DNA of 64,000 bases from Rostratula benghalensis (taxonomy: Eukaryota; Chordata; Aves; Charadriiformes; Rostratulidae). Shown here piece after piece: positions 1 through 14,200 of this stretch (positions are counted from its first letter, which is position 1; each line of letters starts with the position of its first letter). The notes under the pieces are model-generated. The model searched no databases and was not told the DNA's origin. It saw only the letters and a program-made list of their open reading frames with translations. The position numbers were made by a program, and so were the translations under genes. The DNA lies in contig VXAI01000067.1 of NCBI GenBank assembly GCA_013399305.1, positions 186,001 through 250,000 of the forward strand, written 5' to 3'.

Positions 1-38
1 GGTCCCTTCCAACCCAAGCCATTCTATGATTCTATGAT
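1..38 (+). repeat. CR1 LINE 3' terminus
   Basis: The window starts with GGTCCCTTCCAACCCAAGCC followed by ATTCTATG octamer units. This is the standard 3' end of avian CR1 elements, which end in short octamer repeats rather than poly(A). The rest of the element lies to the left. It is the best single indicator that the DNA is from a bird. Confidence 0.9.
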
Positions 39-2117
39 TTGTTGCTGGGATTGCAGAGCAACAAATTACTCTGAGGCTTCCCTTCTATCAAAAAACCCCG
101 TGCCTGTTTACCCTCCAGCTCAGTGCCTCCTCAGCCTAATTCTGGCATGATGCCTGGATGTACAAACTGAGATGACAGATTTAAAACTAACAGAATGATA
201 TATTTAATATTTACTTTTCAGCTCATAATACTAGATGCGGTGGCCCAAATTCTGCTTGCTCTTTTGACGTATACAGCTGTTAATTACTGCACGTTAATAT
301 TTAGCCCATGATGTAAAACAACAGTTTTTTTTAAAATAAATCTTTCTGAATGCACCTTGCTAACAATGTTATGCACCCAAAGTACAGCAGAACAAAGCGT
401 GGATGCTACATCTGAACATGCAATGTCTGCATTTCAAAGAATTGTTACATCTCATTTTCATTTTCATGTTTGTAGGCAAATTAGTCTGGAGTTTTGTGAT
501 TTAAAAGGAAAGGGAGTACAGCTTCTATAACTGGTTCAGAGACCCTTCAATAGCACTGTTTCGACAGAAATATTTAGGACACCAGATGCTGTCTATCTCT
601 TAGAATCAATGGATAGTTTTATAAGAGTCGAAATAGCACGTGAATTGTATCTGGCAAATCCATCTTTGAACTCCAAGCGCCCTTCCCATCATAAACTCTG
701 CTTGAGAGTTCAAATCCAATAACCTACTACTTGTTCCCCTACTCAGACATAACTTCTGAACATGAAATGGAATAATATGATTCTATTTTCAGCAGACCCT
801 TTGCTGGAAAAATGTTTCTCCCAGATAATTTTAAAACTCGTAATATACCATATACCCTCATGCTTTGAAATGGATTTTCTCAGCTTTTCTATTGCTCCAT
901 AAAATTTATTTTTAGTAAGGACTTTGTGTTTTGCAATATGTTACCTACGTGTTCTGTGACCATGGACTGAATGAGGTTAGAATACAAATATATGCAAGAA
1001 TCAACAATCCACAAAAAGGAGGAAACAGCTGAGTTTAGGGACTGTGCGTATGCAGCAGGAGAAAAGATTAACTTTGAGAGCCTAATGATTATATGTATCA
1101 GTGTTCTTTCTATATTTTTGTAGTTAAGGTAACAATGTATTCTGTCTTCTGAGTTAGTAAATGCAACTGTATATGAACCATTACAGTCTTATTCTAGAAG
1201 TCTCTCACATGTTTCTCCTGATTAGATACTTGGCTGTGGTATTTTAAAAGGCAAAAATATATGTAAACAGCTTAAACATTCTGATGGCTATCACAAAGGC
1301 ATCTTGACAGTTACAGCATGAAATCCTAATAGCCCAGAGATATCTCTGAAAAGCCTTTAGCATCCAACACACTGCCAATTTTTTTCCTGAGGTGGCCTTT
1401 TATATGCAACCTCCAGACTGATGGGAACACATTTCCCTAAGGCACAGGTGACATTCATCCCGGCTCATCTACTTATTACTGGGTTCAATTCTTGCTTTGC
1501 TCCACGCCCTTTGTTCAGCTTTGGGTACAGCCCTTCTTTTTCCAATGCCCCTTCCTATTTCTTGTCTGATTATTTAAATTATGAGTTCTGTGGAGACATG
1601 ATTGTGCTTTAATATGGGTGCATTTATGTTTCCAGCTCAAAGCACTCTGATCTTTCTGTGAGTCTCTACGAGTGAAAATATAATCCAAGAAACAGCAACA
1701 AAAATAGATATTTTGCATTCTCTTGAAAACTAGGTCTTTCTGTACACTAACCCCCCCCCAAACATGCCACTCTGACCCTAATTAAGAGAAATAAGTGTCT
1801 AGCTATCCTTCTTTCTTCCTCTCCCCTCCATACCTTTCTAACATGAATCACATTGAGAAAAGAACTGGTTTTCCTTTCCATTTCTAGAAAAAACTAATGC
1901 TTAAAAAGGATGGTCAATTTTCTGCCCATTTTCAGAGCTACATGATTAAGGGGGGGAGCAAGGTTGGGGGGAAATTACATCAAAAGAGGTGTGCAGTTTT
2001 TCCTCAAAATGTGGCATTGTGGAGGTGAAGCACATGCCAGATAATAAAGATCGAGTAACTGGGAAAATTGGGCAGTGGAACATTAATCGATAGCTGTTTG
2101 TGGCAGCATGTACTTAC
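39..2117 (-). other. PDE8A: Intron of PDE8A (partial)
   Basis: This is AT-rich intron sequence with no exon that I could find on either strand. It includes a short C9 run near 1751 and scattered short open frames without family resemblance. I saw nothing else in it. Confidence 0.8.
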
Positions 2118-2282
2118 TGTCATTAACCCTCCGACGAGGTCACTTGTATGTGGATCTTCATCCTTTGTCCCCAGTTGTGGAGAGTACAACTCAGTGGTTC
2201 TTAAAATCTCCAAAACCCGGTCTAAAGCTTCTGCAACTGGCATGGGACTGCTTTCTTGTGCAGCGTTGATGATGTTAATTAC
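2118..2282 (-). CDS. PDE8A: PDE8A exon: pre-catalytic segment
   Basis: This exon has 165 nt (55 codons), phase 0 at both ends. It runs from [20 protein letters not shown] through [18 protein letters not shown] to SDLVGGLMT. The acceptor is AACTAG and the donor GTAAGT. It lies just before the catalytic HD domain, whose exons (beginning DGLRRL in relatives) should lie beyond position 1. I searched 1-2117 on the minus strand for that start and did not find it. Confidence 0.96.
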
Positions 2283-5200
2283 CTAGTTTAGCATTAGACA
2301 TGGTGTGAAATTAGAAGTTATTTAAGAAAGAACAGAGACACTCATCAATTACTATGGAAAACTCATAGCAAATAAACGAGATCTACAACTTGAATCCACA
2401 TGGGGAGAACCAAAATGAAAAGGATGTTAATGAAACACTGATGTCTGCTCCTGACTCAGGGAAGGGGATCGTGGCGTTAAAGACAGCAGTCTTATTAATT
2501 ACTTTCCCATTCAAGACACAGCCTCAAAATTGAATGGATTTAATATAACCTTCTCCCATTTGCCTCTCTAAATTTATTAAAGAGCTGATTTTTGCCAAAT
2601 TGTTGAATGGTTTCAGAAGGCAGTTTGCAATGCATAAGTAAGAAGGAGGAACTGTAGTCCCTCCACACAGGCAAAAGTCCTTAAAAAGGCTGATGCAATG
2701 GCTGAGCACATGGAGGGGACTCCAGTAAGCAGGCGTGGGAGAACTTCATCCAGAGCATCTGCCTTTTGGGAGCTCCCCCAGTGGGTGAGGGGAATGGGGG
2801 CAGAAGCTGCACCAGAGGCCAGGGCTGCCTTGCTCCTCGGTCTGGATGCTGTACGGGACCCCTGTGCCCCAAACTGTCAGTAGGACACAGCCCAGCCAGC
2901 AGCAGCACACATTACCTTGGTGATGGGTGCTTCGATAGTCATGGAATGTATCCTGGCCATAGAAGAGTGCCGCCTTTGTGAGCTGCCTGCGTGGAAAACA
3001 AAGCAGAATTTGTGTCCCAATTTCAGCAACAAGGCATGACAGGAGGATTCAGCCAAGAAATCTTGATTCATTTTCTGAACTTCTTACCCTGCTGTGCCCT
3101 TCACAAACAATCTATTGCCAAATGCATACACATGCTTGTTATGCTGGGGACACACAGGTGCAAAGAGACTCTTGCTGAGCCACAGATATCCCTGATTAGA
3201 GATAAGTAGCTGTAACAGCCCGGCAACATCATAGCTTTGGTTTTGTTTTGTTGTTTGTTTTTTTTTAACTAAGTAAAATATTCAATTAAAAACTCAGTTA
3301 AAAGACTACATAGATGCATATGTGCATAAACTGGCAGGCACAGGTAGGTAACTACTGCACTTAGGTTATTACAGGATATATCTACTTTTGCTGCCTGATG
3401 CAACACAACGAGTCATAATGATTCAGCTTCCAAGCTGAGGTAAATCAGTGAAGCTCTTTTGAAGTGAAGATAGCTATGCCAAATTAAAACAGCAGAGGTT
3501 CTGGCCTATTATTCATTGGAAATTGAAAAACAAATGTTTAATATCAGTGAGCAATTCTGGCTCTGTAGAGGAAAGGCCAAGATGGGATAATTATGTTGCA
3601 CTACCTATAAAATGCAGACACATCTCTGTTACTCTTTGTGCTGAGCAGCTCTTAAGAACAAGAATTAGCACTATTTTTCTGTGCTGGAGTATGATTGTAG
3701 TCTCACTGCCACAGCCCTGCTTCCATGTTTCACTGGTGGATGCTGCCCAGACTGTAATGATGTATGCTTTAACAAGATCACTTAAGTATCAGCAACAGTT
3801 TTGAATATGTGACTCATTATCAAGTTTGAGGTGATCTAATGGAGCAAAATACAGCACAGTAAAATGAAAAAAAAAAAAAGTCATTAAAAATGCCTTCATA
3901 TTTTTATCAGGAGAAGAGGTAAGAAATGTAATAATTTATTAAGCTTAGAGTTTGACATTTGCACTCAAAAGAATCTGTGTGGAATCTCATGAGGTCTTCC
4001 CTGCAGAATGGTAGACGATAGCCTTCCGTTCGCTGGCTCGAATAAAAGACTCAAAGTAGTTCAAGAGAAGAAAATGGGTCAATTTGACAAATATGAAATT
4101 GTTCATGAATTGACGACTTGGTATTTCATTTGTGTGTATTTGAATATATACATGTACATACTTACCTATACTTGTATGTGCATGTATGTTTGCACATAAA
4201 AATCTGAATATATAGAGAAATCAGAAAAATCTACTTATTTAACATACCATCACTCCCTCGTGATGTTGTAGATCTGACATCTAGTGATCCTTTCCTCCTG
4301 TCTTTGTGTCTGCAAGTCTGAATATCTGTAGAGAAAATTATATTGTGTAAGGACATTTAGTTGTGCCTGAGATGTACGTTAAAGGAACTGAAACTTAATG
4401 AAAGCCCGATAGCAGCTGAGTGACATTTACCATAATGCTTCAGCAGACCAGAGCCAAAAAAGGTCCTTTTTAGACTCTTAAACTCTTGCCCAGTTACACT
4501 GTCATGAACCCCATCATGCTCTCTGGCAGAACACGCCTAACTGTTCTTGCTGAAGGGATCAAGCAGCGTGGAGGGAAATGTTCTTCTCTTCACACAGTGA
4601 CACAGTTGTAGTTGTCAATACAACTCGTGCCACACTTCCACATTCACTCAAGGAACAACTGCCACAATGAACTGGTGGATCAAAGGAAAACACCCACTCG
4701 CAAACTGGGCATTGTGTCCTCGGTCCCTTACGGGCTCCCACAGACACAACCTGTGCTGCCAAGGCCACAATTAACAAGCACCTGCAGCACAGGTGCCAAG
4801 GATGTCTTAATTGAAGTGGTCCAGGCCACGAACTATAGACCAGCCACAGCAACACGACAACACCACAGCATCCTTCTTACTTCTAATTCTGCCTCAGGGA
4901 TCCACTCCCTACAACCGCAAGGTGACACTGAAACCAGCAATACCACAATAGCAACTTGGGGCCCAGTGACCGCAGTTTCAAGGGTGGGTGGCTTTATAGC
5001 ACTTCTCAAAGAAAGGAGGCTGTTCAGATCACCCCGTGCAGCTGGGGCTTTCAGTCAGATCACTACCAGTGGGCTTTATTCTTTCCCCAGGTACAGAGGG
5101 AGAGATGTGTCATACCTGTCTGAGATTCAGCCTGAACACGTTCACATGTCTTCTCCGCCTACAAAGCAGTATGAGAAATCCAGTTAGTCAGAATTTTCCC

Positions 5201-8200
5201 ATTATTTCGTAATATTTAGGGCTCAAGCTATAGCAAGCAGAGCACTGTTTTCACTTACCTTATTGTTGTCATTGCACAGTCTACTAATTGACACATAGTG
5301 TCTAATCTTTCTGTAGGCAAAAAACAGTGTGTTAATTCCCATCCAAACCTCAGCTCTAATTTAGTGCTGATACACAAAATGAGTAAGAGCAACAAATTAA
5401 TACAGCATAAATCCTGTTCTAGCAGGAAGGGTCAACTGGGAATGGAAAAAACCCACAGTTCTGCACGTGATGGGGAATACAAAACGGAAGCCTCTTTTGC
5501 AAAGACTGTCTTCTCCTCTTCCTCTCTGCCCCACACCCAGCTGGTTCTGGGCTGCTGTAGGATGTTTCAGGGGTGACATAAATGTGAAACGTGCAACACT
5601 GGAGTCCAACAATCAAACCTTCTCTAGGATTTAGCAACAGAGCAATCGAACTGAAAACTACGCCCTTGATTACCAGGGAACTTTCTAAGCCAGTTTCAAA
5701 TGGGCTTAGGTTGATCCATAAGTAGCAATGTGTGTAATACATACTGGTCTTACAAGTTTGGCATTTTAACCTGAACATGCATTTTCACTCTATTGATGGA
5801 GAGTAGAGAACGTGAATTACTTCCAGAGGTGAAATTAACCCAAACCATTTTCTTCTAGGAAGTAACTGCATGAACAAGCTGCATTTGGCCTTTCCTTTAT
5901 GAAGACACATCTTTCTAGACAATTGTCTCAGCCAAGTCTACAAGATAATATGTGGTGCTTTTAATTAACGCTAGTGTTGCCTTAGAGAGCTTTAAAACTA
6001 CTACAGCATGTGATCTGATGCACTTTCTTTCCCAATATAGTATAGAAGGACTCATCATAAACGTGCCAATAACTAACGTATACCTGTGTGCTCCAAATGC
6101 TTTATTTGGGGACCAAGCAAAAGTTGCATAAAACCCAAGACACATTTGAATTTTGACCAGGACCAAAGCACACAGTGACCTCATGACAGAAAGACACTCG
6201 GCAACACGTGGTACAGGGGCACGGTGGGACAGGACGTAGGTCCTGGTGGTCCCAACACAACGCACAGAAAGAGAGGAGGGTGCACTTGCACTTCAGAGAG
6301 TATTGGAAGAGCAAGGGTCCCAAGTGAGCACGTTTGTATCTTTGGCTCCTTCTGGGGGCAGAATTAGGAGAATTTCCCTTTCCCTGCACACAGCATGTCA
6401 AGTTGATTTTGCCCCAACAAATTAAATGCAGACGTCTGAAGCTCCCTTCCTTGCATTGTTTCCTTTATACTCACTAACAGGATAATCCAATATCTGCTGA
6501 AAGCAACTGAACTCTAAACTGAGCCATGATTCAGACCTAAATTATGGCTTTAGCTTTCATACTTACCCTCCCTGTCCGACGACAGGTAGTATCTTCACAT
6601 TTTGTTGTATGTTATCTCCGTTTTTCTTTTTCGCATAGTACATTCCTTGCCATTCCTGAAAAAGGAATTCAAGTGGAAGTTTGTTCAGATAAAACAGGAA
6701 GAGAAGCTGTAGCTTCATACCAGTTTTCATGAAAAGCTGTCTTACAATACAAAACCAGTCAGGAGTGGTTAAACTGCCTGTACCCTCAAATTCCTCCCCT
6801 GTAACTAACCTGTAGGTGCATTGCTGCCAATGCACAGAGAACTTCCAGAGGGGCAGCCTGCAAGTGCCCTGACAGCAAAAGGCAAACTTCAGGTGCTGTG
6901 GGCATCAGAGCCACGTAGCTTCTTTCCTATCCTACCCCAATGGTGTTGGGGGCCACTGGGGGAAGACCTGGCAAAGACCTCCACAAGATTGAAAGCTTGG
7001 ACCAGTCCCTTCCTGGAGCAGGAGTCCCCCAGAGGCTCCAGGAGTGCCTGCAGACTCCAAGAGTGGGGAACACTCCCCTGTCCTGCCCCAGGACCCGGCA
7101 CTGCACTGACCTGCCTGACCTTCTCCTTGACTGCACTGACTCAGGACAGGAAGGTCAGTGAGAAACCATGATGCCAATCTGTCTGCCTTTCCTTCAGGAC
7201 TCCACCGTCTCTCCTGTGTAGCTGGGAATTCCTATCACTGGTTTACATTAAATATATCTGTGACTAAAAGGGCTTGGATATCCTATTACATTAGTTTTCC
7301 ATTTCAGTCTCAAAAAGTGGCAGAGAATTATTCTGGCTCTTTTAAAGCAAGTGTGCCCAGTACAATAGCTACTGGATGCTGCTTCCCATCTCCTGACCTT
7401 TCCTCTGAAAGCATCTGGTTTCAGAATCACATTTAAGTAGACAATTTTTGGAGTATCACATTGTCGCTGGTAGTATCATTGGTTTTTGATAAAATTCATA
7501 AACAGGAAAAAAAGACAGCGTGGAAAGGAATTTTTCATTTTGCAGTGAGAAGGTTTCTTTTTCCTCTGGAAATGAGACATCTTTTTCCAGTTGCACAGCC
7601 TCATTTTCTCTTTTAATGAGACTCGGAAAATGTCCCGTGTTTAAAACATGGTTTCAAATGAAATACTGTTAAAACATGATTTTGTTGTTTAGAGATTTTA
7701 AAACCAGAAGGCCCCACCATGGTCTAACACCCACCCCACCACGGTCTGCAGCAGAGCCCACAGCAGTGGAGAGAAGCTGGGGAGCTCCACACCAAGACGG
7801 CTGAATGCGGATCCTGCACGAACGGGGCACCAGCCCTTTACCTGTCACTGCCTCCCGATCCCCTCACCACACCGCTAGGAACTCCCCAGCAAAGATACAC
7901 AGCACAGCACTGACAGACCTCCCCAGGCCCCCCCTCGCGTGCCGTGCCAGGACTAGAGTTGCCTCCTGACAGGGCTATTTAGGAAAACTCGGGGAAAGCA
8001 AAATTTGGGAACCCTGGGTTTTGAGCTGGGCATCTAATAAATACCAAGGGATTAATAAATAATTTATTCCATACTGCATATCCACTTCACACAAACTACC
8101 CGTGCCAGTTGCTGTCTTTCACCTGAGTTCAACAGACTTATGATCGGATCTTACAAATGTATGTGAAAATTCCTTCCTGAGGCACCTGATACGTATTTAT

Positions 8201-11200
8201 TATGTTTATTTTGACTGACAGATCTCACAGGCAAGCAGGCCACAGCACAGGTACAGAGAGAACAGTTTTGCATGGCTGTTGATGGAGCCAGCAAATAAAG
8301 AGCCCAGCCCGTGGAGAGCTGCACGGTGACAGGCTGTGCAGAAAAAAAATGTGAAAGGCTTTTCCAAGGATCTGTCGGAGAAAAGAACTGTGCATAACAA
8401 ATGGGGAACTGAGCATATTATCTTCTCCTGTGAGCTGCATGAGGAATACAAATGAAGATAAAGCAAACATCACAAAATTCAATGCTCTCATAATTAAAAG
8501 TATGCATATCAATAGTTTCCTGACAACCAGGATGAGGCAGAGATGAGTAATCGATCTCTAACCCAGGTAAAAAACCCGGAATGTGAACAAAGAGGTGAAG
8601 TCATAAGGTACAGATTGGCTAATTCTTGCATTGAAAGTGCACCCCTTTCAAGACAGGTTATTCACTAGTGTGTTCATAGTCAACAGATGGATTTTTTGAC
8701 TCGTGAATTTCTAAAACCTGTGAAACTGTGGCAGGAAATGTGCAAGGGAGAAGGTCAGCAGAATTCTGAGAAATAGGAGGTCCAAGCCAAACTCCCGCTG
8801 GTAGGTAAAGTTCTCCCAGGGATGTTACTTAAACGTATTTTAAGAACACCATATGCTCTCTCTCAGAGCCTCTGTCAGCAATCCAGCAGAGCAGAGCTAC
8901 TTCAGGAGACATGCTGTCAGCCAAGCTCATCGTTACGTCTCCATTACACCACACAAGTACCAAATCAGTCCCTTCTGCACGGCCTGGTGTGTGGGGATCG
9001 AATGCAGAGTAAAATCTACACACAGTAAAAACTTCTTTGTAGAGGAAATCAACACTGAGGTGTCAAACTTCAGTAAGGTGGCCAAGGCATGCATCCACCC
9101 ACCCAGCGCTCACACATGCATAGGAAGTGATGCACCAGTTCAGCCTTCCTTTTCCACAGGGGCTTCTTCCTAGACAGCAAAGTTCAGAAGCTACTTGTAG
9201 AAAACAGCAAACCAAAATAAATCCAAGATGTCATTAAAACAATGCCACAGAAAGTAAGGTGGAGTTAGGAAGGAATTGCCCCAGCCCTTTATCACAGAGC
9301 TTGATAGCTCTCCCAGCCCTTCTAGAAAGACAGCTATCGTGCAAAAAATGCCCAAGGGCGGAGAGGAATTGCATGTCTTGTCACATTTACCAATAGCTAT
9401 CCATCTCACTTCAGAAAAGGCAAAACCAAGAGAAAGAGCTTTGTGTCAAACTGCAGGGATCAGAGGCAGCGAGAATTCTAGGCAGAATTACACATTTCAT
9501 CTTAATGGATGCAATTTGAATCATGAAACAGAAGAACGAAGAAAGTACAATTTGTTTTTTAACTCCTCGAGTATGGACGGCTGAAAATGCCTTTCAATAA
9601 CACTGGCTTCTTGTAAATTACAGCCAGCTGTAGTAACAAAAAAGGAACTTCCAGAGAGATATTTTTTTTTTGCTATGTGAAACAACATCCTGACCCAAGA
9701 ATCCCTATGTACCATGCAATTAGAAATTTTTGTGTATAATGCCTCTGAACTTTTGTTTGGATACACTGAACTTGCTTGCAGCACTATGTTTGTCAGCACA
9801 AGAGGGAAAATACTGCACGAGTTCATCTTCCTAAATTCCATTTAAAGACTAGGTGGAGATTTTACACGGCTTACATTTTTCTAAAGATCAGAAAATCTTG
9901 CTTTCTATTATTTTTGTTATATTACCATGTTTGTTCCAGACTGAAAAGCCCAACCTGTTGACAGGAGAACATGGCAGTAGGAGACAGCTGGCTCTTTTTG
10001 TATGCTATAACCTACAGTAGCCTACGGTAATGGGAAGCAGTCTTTTAAATTTAGGATATAAAGAAATCACAAGCCTGCAAACAACAGACAGACCCTATCA
10101 GAATGATCCAGACACAAGTTAGGCACCTCTGAAAATGCTATAACATCTTGACACAAGTGATTTCAAACTAAAGCATCTTCAAAGGGCTGCAGTATTTCAA
10201 AGGCTGCTCTGCGCAGGTAACCTTTACTGGCAAATGCTTGCTGTAAGAATTTAATCTGCAATTCATTTTTCTACTAATAGGTAAGTGGAAGGCTACATAG
10301 ATTGCGTGCTGTAAAATGCTCCAAAGGGAAATACAAACCCCATGTAAACAGAACACATCCACCTGAAACAGCTTACGCTACTCCAGACAGACAGGTTTAA
10401 ATAAGTAGTATTTCATTAGCCCTCACAGCTGGGAGTCCTAGAGGCAGGAGTAAAGGAAGTGCAAGGAAAGAGATGGATTAGGGTTAGATTTCTGTAATTG
10501 ATAGAGTAAAATATATTTCAATTAATGAAGACATTTTTATCAACACACTAAAATATTAAAAATTTGATCACTTCATGTCTTGAGAATTGATGTAGATTTG
10601 AATCCTGACAAGGCTGATGTATCTGAATGATATAACTGAAGAAATACTCCCTCATAATATCAGTTTTGTATTATGTACATTTACATACATAATTTTGGTG
10701 AGGCAACAGAGGTGTGAAGCACCATAACCCAATCTATTGTCTGTTGCTGGGATGTCTTCCAAGAGGCCAACACCTGCAGCAGGGAGTGACATGTTCTTGC
10801 TGAAATGCTCATGCAATCTGCGCCCAGCCAAGGTGCAGCTTTGTTGATGTGTCTGACAGTCTGGCTCATGGCAACCTTGCATCGCTGCTTTTGCATCACT
10901 GCCTGGATACACAGAGTGCCATGATTCATTCCAGCATCTCCCTGCTCCGTGTCAATGAGATGGTGCTTCCCTGCAGACAGTCAGTATGACCCAACCAGCT
11001 ATCCTCACTGAGGCCTGAGCACACAGCTACAAACACACCAGTTCCCAAATCTCTGTGCAACCTCTTCTGCCTGTAAGGCCCTATGACGTGTTAAACGACA
11101 TCAGAAGCATTTACACCTCGTTGTCAAAATGCAGATGAAAGCTCTCCTTACACTACCACCCCAACAGTCCCAGAGGAACATGGTGAAGCTATGAGGCCCA

Positions 11201-14200
11201 TGGCAATATCTCTCTGTAATGACTTCCCTTGAAGCCAACTGCAATTCCTCATCCACTTCCTTTGTGCAACACACTTCTCTAATGGAAATCCATTAGACAG
11301 AGCTCCCATGTCATTAAAGAATAAAAGATATTGGCAGCTGGCAGCCAACACTGCCTGTCATTCTCAAACAATATAGCAAATGTCACTTCTGCCATTTTTA
11401 CGTTCTGAACTTGCAATTCAGTTTCCGTATTTCACACTGAAGCACTTCAACATGACTCTTTTCTCATTTACATCACACCAGACAACACATGCATCCATCC
11501 TATTTCTCTTTGGCACCCCTACACCTTTTGCTACCTACAGCATATATAATAAAGAAACACACCAAGCCACTTATTTTCATAAAACATGTACCCCTTCCAA
11601 GCAAGAAAACAAAAAGAAGCCCTTAAAATTGAGCATTTTTTACTTCCTCTTCTTCGAGTAAGAAAACTGCAAATGCTACGTGTCTGTGAAGCTGCAAGTT
11701 ACATCATGTGTCATCCCTGGACAATAATAACTTTTGCAGGTAGCAAATGATAAATGATACAATGCATTACTCACCTTTCCTATCTTTATGCAGGAATTAA
11801 TAGTATCTAGGAAATCAGCTTTTTTCTCATTTATAGGCACTTCTGTTAACTCCTTTCCTATTAGTTCACCTATTTGATAGCCCATCACTGTTTCAAAAGC
11901 AGGATTGACGTACTGTGAAATAAAAACAAACAAAACCCATTCAACAGTATATTTAAAGCACAACGGATGTTTTTCAGGACTGCAAATCTAAGCACAGTAA
12001 CAGTTGGCCCACGAATGCCCAGGCATCAAACATTATCAGATTTACATGGGGTGTGGGGGTACTACCTTTATTTAAACAGAACATCAATTACATTTGCTTT
12101 TCAAGAGCATCACATTAGCATACAGTATTTTTGGAAGAGAACGCATACAAGCCAGTGCCTGCATTCATTCATGATGTAAAAGAATCATTACAAAAATCAA
12201 ACCAAGAGAGTAAATCCTTATTCACTTAGAAACAAGAATCTCTTTTAAAAATGACTGGATTTATGTAAATTCTATGCTACAGCTAAACACACTCCAGTCT
12301 CTTTAGAACCATTAAGTAAGGGTAGATCCTTGTACTACAGAAAAGAGCACATGTAATTGTGAATGAAATAAAATGCAGTCACTCCACAGAGCAATTTTCT
12401 GTACTTATAAAAATAACTATAACAAACCTGTATTACATGGTCTTCACTTGTGATCTCAATGGCTTCTTGACTTTTCTCTAATGCTGTAAATAATGAATTA
12501 CATGCCCTGGAGAAAAAAAAAAAAGCATCTGATTAAATTTAATCCATATAATTCTTACTGTATAGAACAATAACATTAATCAACTCCATACTGAATAAAA
12601 TTGTACTTTAATGATTAAAGTTCTTATTCAGCTAACTGACATTCTGTAATTAATTGCACTACGGTAAAATAAATACTCTTTTAAGAACGTGGTTGAATTG
12701 GCATTCTTTTGTAGATGTTTTTGGTAAAATTACCTTAGTTTGAATTGTGCTCGCACCTCTCCAAATTCCAGCTGAATCAACTCATTGTAACAGGCCATTA
12801 TATTAGAATTCTCTACATATCTCTGCAAATAAAAGGTTACAAGTATTTCATTAATACACATTTCTGTACTCCACAGTATGAAGTTCTGTTTTCTTTTGCT
12901 TAATAAAAAGAAAAACAGGAGTGTATATATATATGCCAAAAATGAATGTTATAACACAAGCAACACAAGAAGATTATTTTTGGGGACTAGTAAAATTCTT
13001 CAGGTTGCTGCATTTTGAAAAGGTGACAGATCCTCATGGCAATGAGATTCAGCCAGTCTGTTTATTCTCTGTGACTGTCAGCACAATCAAGATGTAAAAT
13101 AATCTGGTTTTAATGATGTTACGTGCTTTGATGCTACTTATTTAAAATAACATTAAAAAAAATTTTGTTGTGTCTCAAACCATCAAAATTTGAGATTATT
13201 ATGAGTTGCCAATTGCTAATACCCCAAATTGTATGCACAGAAGAAAGCAAAATTTCCTCACAAATACACCTGCCATCGGATACAATTATACAATTATATT
13301 ATACAGTCATTTTGGATCTTGTACAGAATATAAGATATCAGAATCTTTGATATTTTTTTAAAACACATCGTATTTACCAGGTGTGAGCCTGAATGTTAAA
13401 ACTTTGTGCTGAACTGCCACAGGCACTGTCAGTTTGGGAGGGAGGACAGATTATCAGAGGTAAGCCACCGCATCAGCGCTGCTAAATAACATTTTTTACG
13501 CTTTGCCATTAGTCCCATTTCCAAGGCTCTGGGCCATAAATAATTCAGAACCTGCACTTGATTACTTATGTGCCCACTGGAATGACTCTGTACGTACAAG
13601 ACCAGCTATTTTCAGGCTCTAGCATTTCCTGTATTAGGACTTTACTATGTATAAGCAAATAGGTGCAAATGGATTGTGAGGGGATAGCAAAAAATCCAGT
13701 GAGCACACAACAAATACTTTGAATCACACTGTAAATCATGTACATTTTTGGTTCCATTGTCAGCTTAATGCAGCAAGGAATCCATTTAACTGACGCACTA
13801 ATAAGCACCTTTCCCGCTTAATTGGAATAGTTGCCAAGGAACAGATTCAATGTAATACTTTCCAGGTGCCTCCAAACAATAGATAATAGCACTTGACATT
13901 GTGTGAAGCCTGTTTACAGATGTGAATTGGCGTCTGACAGAAGAGATTTCCCACAGCACATTCTGTGTTCATTGGAAGCTGCTCTCTGGCTCTGCTACAG
14001 CCACTGGTCAATTTTGTCAATGTCAACCTTTCAAGCAGAGCATCATATACTTACTCTGAAATAAAAGTATAAAGTAGAAAAGTCTCAGCACCACTTTTTG
14101 TATTCCTGAGAATGTCTACCTACTTATAGTCAACATTATTCCAATTTTACTGGTATATGACAAGTCAGAACTGGGAGATAGGTTTTTTTAAAACATGTAT

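Noticed and set aside
1..2117. Next PDE8A exon (beginning DGLRRL) expected downstream
   Set aside because: I searched the minus strand for it by eye and did not find it. It should lie to the left of the window.
4309..4309. Exon start at the AG nearest to the HKDRRKGS block
   Set aside because: It shifts the frame and gives a stop within a few codons when joined to the 43-nt exon. The AG before 4325, with the better pyrimidine tract, restores the frame and the family length.
4612..5187. 191-codon plus-strand open frame as a gene
   Set aside because: It has no recognisable domain, lies in a PDE8A intron and crosses the antisense of a PDE8A exon. The GC-richer block explains the lack of stops.
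6820..7180. Five overlapping open frames on both strands
   Set aside because: They are simultaneously open because of local GC richness. None resembles a known protein.
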